Part shown: positions 6,282-10,396 of the stretch, in pieces
How the letters are laid out: each line of letters starts with the position of its first letter
Numbering within the stretch: the first letter of the stretch is position 1
Source: Fusobacteriaceae bacterium UBA2433
GTDB taxonomy: Bacteria; Fusobacteriota; Fusobacteriia; Fusobacteriales; Fusobacteriaceae
Direction of reading: 5' to 3'
Length of the DNA stretch: 10,396 bases
NCBI GenBank assembly: GCA_002342785.1
Contig: DDQV01000066.1
Coordinates: forward strand, 1-10,396
Translations under genes and position numbers: made by a program
The notes under the pieces: model-generated
Databases searched by the model: none
What the model saw: the letters and a program-made list of their open reading frames with translations, nothing else
Told to the model about the DNA's origin: nothing

Positions 6282-8300
6282 ATGGAAGATTTAAAAAAAA
6301 TAGGTATCTATTTTCGTTTTACAATATTATTTATACTAATTATCGCAATTCTATTAATGGGTGGATTATGGATATATTCTAGTTATTCTACTTTTAACAA
6401 AGATTCAAAAAAACTAAAAGAAGAATATATAACTTCTCAAAAATATTTAATTCAAAATGAAGTAGATAGAGTTATAGAAGAAATAAAACATCAAAAATCA
6501 ACTATGAAAGTTAAACTCAAAGAAGATCTTCGAGAAAGAGGATATGAAGCATATGATATTGCCATGAATATCTATGAAATAAATAAAAATAATAAAAGTA
6601 ATAAGGAGATAGAACAAATAATATCTAATATTTTTTCAGGAGTTACTTTTAATAATGGTAGAGGATATTTTTTTGGTGGAAGAAACCAAGATGGGATACT
6701 TTTATTTGATAATGGATCTAAATATGAAGGAAGTAAAATATTAAATTATAAAAATTCTCAAGGTAAGTATACCTTTAAAAATATGCAGCAAGTTTTATCT
6801 TCAAAGGGTGAAGGCTTCTATGAATATATATGGGCACATCCAGATACTCCTGGGTATGATCATAGAAAAATTTCTTTCTTAAAATTATTAAAACCATTAA
6901 ATATTTGGATAGGAACTGGGGAATATTATGAGGATTTCAAGAATGAAGAACAGCAAGAACTACTCGATAAAATCAAACGAATAAGTTTTGGAAAAGATGG
7001 CTATATTTTTGTATCTGATTTTGACGGTCTTAACTTGACAACTGGAGATAAAAATCAAAGTCAATTAATAGGCACTAATGAATGGGAGTTAGAAGGCTTT
7101 CATGGAGTAAAAATAGTCCAGGAGATGGCAAAGGCTGCCCAAAAAAAAGATGGTGGATTTATCTATTATAAATGGCACAAACCAACTAAAGATCAACCAG
7201 TAGACAAGATAACTTTTGTTAAAAAAGTTCCTGACTGGAATTGGATGGTAGGAACAGGAGTTTATCTAGATGATATTAATGATACCATACAAATACAAAA
7301 GGAAATGTTAAGAAAAAGTGTTATAGAACACATAGTAGAAGTTTGCTTTTTAATTTTCTTTTTAGTTAGTTTAGCACTTTTATTTGAATTACGTGTTATG
7401 AAAAGAATTAAAAGTATTATTAAATATGAAGAAAATGTATATGATACGCTTTTAAATCTTTCTGTCGATGGTATCTCTCTAGAAAATGATAATGGTAAAA
7501 TATTAGATTGTAATGAAAATATCCATAAGATGTTAGGATATACAAAAAAAGAATTTTTAAACCTCTCTTTAGATGATCTAGAAGTAAAAAAAGAAGATAT
7601 ACAAAATATAGACTTGAATCTTTCAAAAGATCATATAGAAAGAAATAGTTATAAAGAAGTAACATTTATAAAAAAAGATGGAACTTTTCTTATAGGTGAG
7701 ATCAATACCTCAATCTTAGAAGTCGCAAAAAATAAAAGACAGATTACTTTCTTAAGAGATATTACCCAAAGAAAGATATTAGAAAAACATCTAAAGGAAC
7801 TTTCAATTAGAGATGGTTTAACTCAACTCTATAATAGAAGATATATTTTTAAAATGTTCCAACTTGAAATTGAAAAATTTGAAAAAAATAATCATCCTCT
7901 ATCGATCTCAATTATAGATATCGATCATTTTAAAAAAATTAATGATAGATTTGGACATATTATGGGAGATGAAGTTTTAAAAAACATTGCTAATGTTCTG
8001 GGAAGAAATTTAAGATATGGCGATCATATTGGAAGATATGGTGGAGAAGAATTTCTAATTATACTTCCAAATACAAGATCAGAAGAGGCCTTAGAGATAA
8101 TACAAAGGATAAAAACTATAGTCAATGAATTAGTATGGAAAGAAAAAGACCTTAGAGTTAGTTTTAGTGGTGGAATAGTCGAGATAAATTTAAAAAATTC
8201 CTATGATAAATTAGAAGATGCTATAGATATAGCAGATAAACTTTTGTATAAAGCTAAAGATAATGGAAGAAATCGAATAGAGGTATTAGTAAAAAATTAA
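6282..8300 (+). CDS. Membrane-bound double-Cache/PAS/GGDEF diguanylate cyclase
   Basis: A transmembrane sensor predicted to make cyclic di-GMP from two GTP. TM1 is at about 12-32 and TM2 at about 350-370. Between them is an extracytoplasmic double-Cache region of some 310 residues. Its two modules end in matching motifs, WIGTGEYYEDF (209-219) and WMVGTGVYLDDI (321-332), as in dCache_2-type sensors. A PAS domain follows (about 383-495, with the typical end FLRDITQRK). The GGDEF domain is at 505-670. It has DGLTQLYNRR at 511-520, IDIDHFKKIND at 545-555 with the metal-binding D546, and the catalytic GGEEF at 587-591. RxxD at 578-581 sits exactly six residues before GGEEF, matching the inhibitory I-site, so product feedback is likely. 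There is no EAL or HD-GYP domain. The ligand is unknown. AGGAG at 6270-6274, 7 bases upstream, supports the start. It is a single-gene unit with its own promoter and terminator. Confidence 0.95.
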   Translation: MEDLKKIGIYFRFTILFILIIAILLMGGLWIYSSYSTFNKDSKKLKEEYITSQKYLIQNEVDRVIEEIKHQKSTMKVKLKEDLRERGYEAYDIAMNIYEINKNNKSNKEIEQIISNIFSGVTFNNGRGYFFGGRNQDGILLFDNGSKYEGSKILNYKNSQGKYTFKNMQQVLSSKGEGFYEYIWAHPDTPGYDHRKISFLKLLKPLNIWIGTGEYYEDFKNEEQQELLDKIKRISFGKDGYIFVSDFDGLNLTTGDKNQSQLIGTNEWELEGFHGVKIVQEMAKAAQKKDGGFIYYKWHKPTKDQPVDKITFVKKVPDWNWMVGTGVYLDDINDTIQIQKEMLRKSVIEHIVEVCFLIFFLVSLALLFELRVMKRIKSIIKYEENVYDTLLNLSVDGISLENDNGKILDCNENIHKMLGYTKKEFLNLSLDDLEVKKEDIQNIDLNLSKDHIERNSYKEVTFIKKDGTFLIGEINTSILEVAKNKRQITFLRDITQRKILEKHLKELSIRDGLTQLYNRRYIFKMFQLEIEKFEKNNHPLSISIIDIDHFKKINDRFGHIMGDEVLKNIANVLGRNLRYGDHIGRYGGEEFLIILPNTRSEEALEIIQRIKTIVNELVWKEKDLRVSFSGGIVEINLKNSYDKLEDAIDIADKLLYKAKDNGRNRIEVLVKN

Positions 8301-8302
8301 TT

Positions 8303-8356
8303 AAAATAAAAGATAGACATAACTTTTTGTAGTTATGTCTATCTTTTATTTTTATA
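8303..8356. terminator. Bidirectional terminator between cyclase and VTT genes
   Basis: A perfect 22-bp stem (8303-8324 with 8331-8352) with a 6-base loop. The outer arms are A-rich on the left and T-rich on the right. It lies between convergent stop codons. Confidence 0.85.
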
Positions 8357-8357
8357 T

Positions 8358-8912
8358 CTAATTGTTAACAATAATTTTTGTAAAAATTATAAGTATAAAT
8401 TTTCCTGGGATTGTAAATAATGTAGATAGCACCCAATATTTAAAAAAATTTATTTCTGTCAATCCATAAACATAGTTTTGTATGTTAGAGGGAAAAATAG
8501 GAACAAGCCTTGTAGTCATAAGAATACGCCAGTCGTAATTTTTAACTCCTTGATCAATTTTTTTAAAAGTCGTAGTCTTTCCAAATTTTTTTTCTATGAA
8601 TTCAAAAGCTATATATCTAGCACTTAAAAATGATGCTGCCATTCCTAAAGATGAACCTATTATAGCATAGAAGATCCCTAATTTTGCTCCAAATAAAATC
8701 CCTGACAAAATAGTAACAGGAATCGCTGGAAGAAGAAACAAACATATAATAATATAAAAAAGAATATATATACTAGGTGCCATTATTCCGAAACTTAATA
8801 TTTTTTTCCTTAATTCTTCTATTCCATCTAATGAAGTATAATCAAACACTCCTTGAGATCTTAAAAATCCGAAGATAGCTATAAATAGAACGATGAATAA
8901 AAATTTTTTCAT
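8358..8912 (-). CDS. TVP38/TMEM64 family (VTT domain) membrane protein
   Basis: This integral membrane protein has 184 residues, a little shorter than many family members. After a hydrophobic N-terminal segment (3-16) it shows the VTT-domain core. LPAIPVTILSG (61-71) is followed by FGAKLG and a Gly-spaced helix (GSSLGMAASFLSARY). Then come RLVPIFPSNIQNYVYGLT (135-152), a stretch typical of the family, and a final membrane helix ending IPGKFILIIF. VTT proteins (DedA/TVP38/VMP1) are linked to lipid scrambling or flippase-like activity and to membrane homeostasis. The substrate of this branch is not settled, and none is assigned. The open frame reaches a TTG at 8927, but that TTG overlaps the AGGAGG site, so the ATG at 8912 is chosen. 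The gene is divergent from the metal ATPase, with 152 bases between the starts, so the two might share control. Confidence 0.88.
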   Translation of the reverse strand: MKKFLFIVLFIAIFGFLRSQGVFDYTSLDGIEELRKKILSFGIMAPSIYILFYIIICLFLLPAIPVTILSGILFGAKLGIFYAIIGSSLGMAASFLSARYIAFEFIEKKFGKTTTFKKIDQGVKNYDWRILMTTRLVPIFPSNIQNYVYGLTEINFFKYWVLSTLFTIPGKFILIIFTKIIVNN

Positions 8913-8918
8913 ATCCTT

Positions 8919-8924
8919 CCTCCT
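8919..8924 (-). promoter_or_regulatory. Ribosome-binding site deciding the start at 8912
   Basis: On the minus strand AGGAGG lies 6 bases before the ATG at 8912-8910. The in-frame TTG at 8927 overlaps this site and has no SD of its own, so the five-codon extension is rejected. Confidence 0.8.
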
Positions 8925-8939
8925 CAATTCTATAGTTTT

Positions 8940-8948
8940 ATTATACCA
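8940..8948 (-). promoter_or_regulatory. Extended -10 promoter for the VTT gene
   Basis: The minus strand reads TGG followed by a perfect TATAAT (8945-8940). This is an extended -10 element, which can work without a -35; none is visible at the usual distance. Transcription would start near 8933, close to the ribosome-binding site. Confidence 0.5.
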
Positions 8949-8983
8949 TGAATTTAAAAGATCTTTTTACTTTCTTTTTTTAT

Positions 8984-9003
8984 ATATGAGTTGACATTCA
9001 TAT
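8984..9003. promoter_or_regulatory. Operator-like dyad 1 over the ATPase -35 box
   Basis: ATATGA (8984-8989) is the inverted complement of TCATAT (8998-9003), and 7 of 9 positions pair overall. The core is ATGAGTTGACATTCAT, of the form ATGA-N8-TCAT, and it contains the -35 TTGACA. It resembles the hyphenated TGA..TCA dyads bound by ArsR/SmtB-family metal sensors. The regulator is not in the window. Confidence 0.4.
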
Positions 9004-9020
9004 GACTTTTAAGGTAATAT
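8991..9020 (+). promoter_or_regulatory. Promoter of the P1B-type ATPase
   Basis: A perfect TTGACA (8991-8996), an 18-bp spacer, then TAATAT (9015-9020; 4 of 6 match). Transcription would start near 9027, with a leader of about 38 bases before the ATG. A good -35 with a weaker, slightly over-spaced -10, inside paired dyads, fits a repressible promoter. Confidence 0.6.
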
Positions 9021-9040
9021 ATGAATAGGTACTCATACAT
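9017..9040. promoter_or_regulatory. Operator-like dyad 2 over the ATPase transcription start
   Basis: Around a GG centre (9028-9029), 9 of 11 flanking positions pair (9017-9027 with 9030-9040). The core is ATGAATAGGTACTCAT, again ATGA-N8-TCAT, centred 35 bp from dyad 1. This imitates the 12-2-12 inverted repeat typical of ArsR/SmtB-family operators and would block the promoter when bound. Confidence 0.42.
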
Positions 9041-9064
9041 ATTTTATTTTAAAGGAGATTAACT

Positions 9065-10396
9065 ATGAAAAAAGAAATTATATATAATGTTAAAAATCTA
9101 CATTGTGGTGGTTGTGCTGCTAAGATAGAAGATGCAATAAATTCACTTTCATATATAGAAAGCGCTAATTTAAATTTTATGAAAAAAACTCTACTCATAA
9201 AATTGAAAGATGAAAAAAAAGATCTTTTAAAAGAATTAAATAAATTAGCCGATAGACTAGAACCTGGAACAATTATTGAAAATATTAGTTCTGAAAAAAA
9301 TTTAAAAACTACATACAATGTAGGAGGATTACATTGTGGTAGTTGTGCCTCGAAAGTTGAAGGTGCAATAAATAGACTTCCTAATGTTTCCCAAGCTACA
9401 ATAAATTTTATGAAAAAAATATTAGTTGTTGAGTTCTCTGGAGATTCAGATAACTTTTTAAAAGATATCCAAATCTTAGCAGATAAGATTGAACCAGGAA
9501 CTACAATCTCTAGGATAGAAGAAGACCTCAGTGAAGAATATATAGAAAATAAAAAAAATATTATTCCTACCAAAGATAAAAATTATAAGGAAGAGATTAA
9601 AATAGGTATTGCTTTATCTTTATTTTTTCTAGGAACTTTCGGAATAGAAGGAGAAAAATTTAAATTAGCTATACTTATCTTGGCCTATATAATTTCTGGT
9701 GGAAATGTAGTATTAAGATCCTTTAAAAATATCTCCCGTGGAAATATATTTGATGAAAATTTCTTGATGACCATTGCAACTTTTGGTGCCTTTTTTGTAG
9801 GAGAACATTCAGAAGCTGTTGGAGTTATGTTATTTTATCAAATAGGAGAATATTTCCAAGGAAGAGCAGTAGATAACTCTAGAAAATCTATAGAAAATTT
9901 AATGGATATAAGACCAGATTTTGCAAATATAAAAATTGATAATATATTAAAAAAAGTTAAACCTGAAAGTGTTAAAGTTGGAACAATAATTGTTGTTAAG
10001 CCTGGAGAAAAGATACCACTAGATGGAATTATTATATCTGGAGCTGCAGCTCTAGATACTTCGGCACTAACTGGTGAAGCACTTCCTCTAGATGTTAGAT
10101 CTGGAGATAGAGTGCTGAGTGGTAGTATAAATAAAAATGGTGTCATCGAAATTAAAGTAGAAAAAGATTTTTATCATTCTACAGTTAGTAAGATCCTAGA
10201 ATTAGTAGAAAATGCCAGTAATAAAAAAGCGGAAACTGAAAAGTTTATAACTAAATTTGCAAAATATTATACTCCAGCAGTAGTATCCATTGCAGCCATT
10301 ACAGTTATAATCCCACCATTGTTTGTAGGAGATTTTAATACATGGTTATATAGAGCCCTAATATTTTTAGTTATCTCTTGTCCATGTGCGTTAGTA
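9065..10396 (+). CDS. P1B-type heavy-metal ATPase, Zn/Cd-like, two HMA domains (3' end cut by window)
   Basis: An integral membrane pump that exports soft metal ions using ATP; 444 residues are visible and the frame runs off the window. Two tandem HMA metal-binding domains come first, with CxxC at C14/C17 (LHCGGC) and C91/C94 (LHCGSC). They are 77 residues apart and clearly duplicated (NFMKK and EPGT occur in both). Membrane segments follow at about 180-194, 198-216, 233-247 and 249-264. NIFDENFLMTIATFGAF (227-243) and MLFYQIGEYFQ (255-265) are typical of Zn/Cd/Pb exporters (ZntA/CadA) and unlike Cu-type CopA. The actuator domain carries TGE at 336-338 in DTSALTGEALP. The last visible residues are the ion-path motif CPC (439-441) followed by ALV. 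The phosphorylation (DKTGT) and nucleotide-binding domains lie beyond the edge. AAAGGAGA at 9051-9058 supports the start. Control by a metal-responsive repressor is suggested by the two dyads upstream. The exact metal cannot be fixed without the last membrane helices. Confidence 0.93.
   Translation, partial: MKKEIIYNVKNLHCGGCAAKIEDAINSLSYIESANLNFMKKTLLIKLKDEKKDLLKELNKLADRLEPGTIIENISSEKNLKTTYNVGGLHCGSCASKVEGAINRLPNVSQATINFMKKILVVEFSGDSDNFLKDIQILADKIEPGTTISRIEEDLSEEYIENKKNIIPTKDKNYKEEIKIGIALSLFFLGTFGIEGEKFKLAILILAYIISGGNVVLRSFKNISRGNIFDENFLMTIATFGAFFVGEHSEAVGVMLFYQIGEYFQGRAVDNSRKSIENLMDIRPDFANIKIDNILKKVKPESVKVGTIIVVKPGEKIPLDGIIISGAAALDTSALTGEALPLDVRSGDRVLSGSINKNGVIEIKVEKDFYHSTVSKILELVENASNKKAETEKFITKFAKYYTPAVVSIAAITVIIPPLFVGDFNTWLYRALIFLVISCPCALV

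Noticed and set aside
8991..9020. MerR-type promoter (CueR/ZntR-like) for the ATPase.
   Set aside because: MerR-type sites place a dyad inside a 19-20 bp spacer. Here the spacer (8997-9014) has no clear dyad, and the dyads instead cover the -35 and the start region.
9206..9245. A run of eight As in the first HMA domain (in-frame A AAA AAA) with a -1 frame stop seven codons later, reminiscent of the frameshift in E. coli copA that makes a short metal chaperone.
   Set aside because: The shifted product would end at about 59 residues, after the third strand of the HMA fold and before its second helix and last strand, so it would not be a complete domain. A runs of this length are common in this sequence, and no stimulatory stem-loop is seen just downstream.
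9049..9573. Long minus-strand open frame opposite the HMA domains; similar frames lie at 75-512, 1470-1917, 7420-7665 and 9838-10146.
   Set aside because: All lie antisense to well-identified genes, have no convincing ribosome-binding sites, and their translations look like complements of Lys/Glu-rich coding sequence.
1..10396. CRISPR array, tRNA or rRNA genes, insertion sequences or attachment sites.
   Set aside because: I saw no direct-repeat/spacer pattern, no tRNA-like cloverleaf with conserved T-loop sequence, no transposase reading frame, and no flanking direct repeats. The only tandem repeats are within the MORN gene.

Overview
The window is strongly AT-rich, compactly organised bacterial DNA. 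It has short spacers, purine-rich Shine-Dalgarno sites and many AAA/ATA/TTA codons. This composition, together with a secreted MORN-variant repeat protein, a YehS-like DUF1456 protein and a double-Cache diguanylate cyclase, suggests a member of the Fusobacteriota, possibly a free-living or environmental one. That placement is inferred from gene content and style; a low-GC Firmicute is not excluded.

Left part (1-3500): a perfect hairpin closes whatever lies upstream. A two-gene operon on the + strand follows: a full-length bifunctional (p)ppGpp synthetase/hydrolase (RSH family), then tRNA-guanine transglycosylase (tgt). It ends in a hairpin with A and T tracts on opposite sides, which also serves the convergent gene.

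Middle part (3500-5390): a minus-strand gene encodes an unrecognised acidic, mainly helical cytosolic protein of 272 residues. Divergent from it is a two-gene operon made of a DUF1456 (YehS-like) protein and a small DUF559-type protein. The DUF559 protein keeps the fold signature of its nuclease family but appears to have lost the acidic active-site residues. A second two-way terminator follows.

Right-middle (5390-8930): a secreted MORN-variant repeat protein on the minus strand is built from two alternating 24-residue repeat types. It is divergent from a membrane-bound double-Cache/PAS/GGDEF diguanylate cyclase with an intact catalytic motif and inhibitory site. The spacer between them holds a good sigma-70-type promoter and an isolated 24-bp palindrome. 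A third two-way terminator separates the cyclase from a minus-strand TVP38/TMEM64 (VTT domain) membrane protein.

Right edge (8930-10396): divergent from the VTT gene is a P1B-type heavy-metal ATPase with two N-terminal HMA domains, most like the Zn/Cd exporters. The window cuts it off just after its CPC motif. Its promoter carries two dyads of the form ATGA-N8-TCAT, one over the -35 box and one over the expected transcription start. This layout is expected for an ArsR/SmtB-family metal-sensing repressor, although no such regulator is encoded in the window.

The genes do not form one obvious new system. They are housekeeping genes (stringent response, tRNA modification) followed by short transcription units for signalling, envelope and metal homeostasis, three of them ending tail-to-tail on shared terminators. 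Two start codons (at 4322 and 8912) are placed downstream of the longest open frame, because the longer frames would begin inside the ribosome-binding site.
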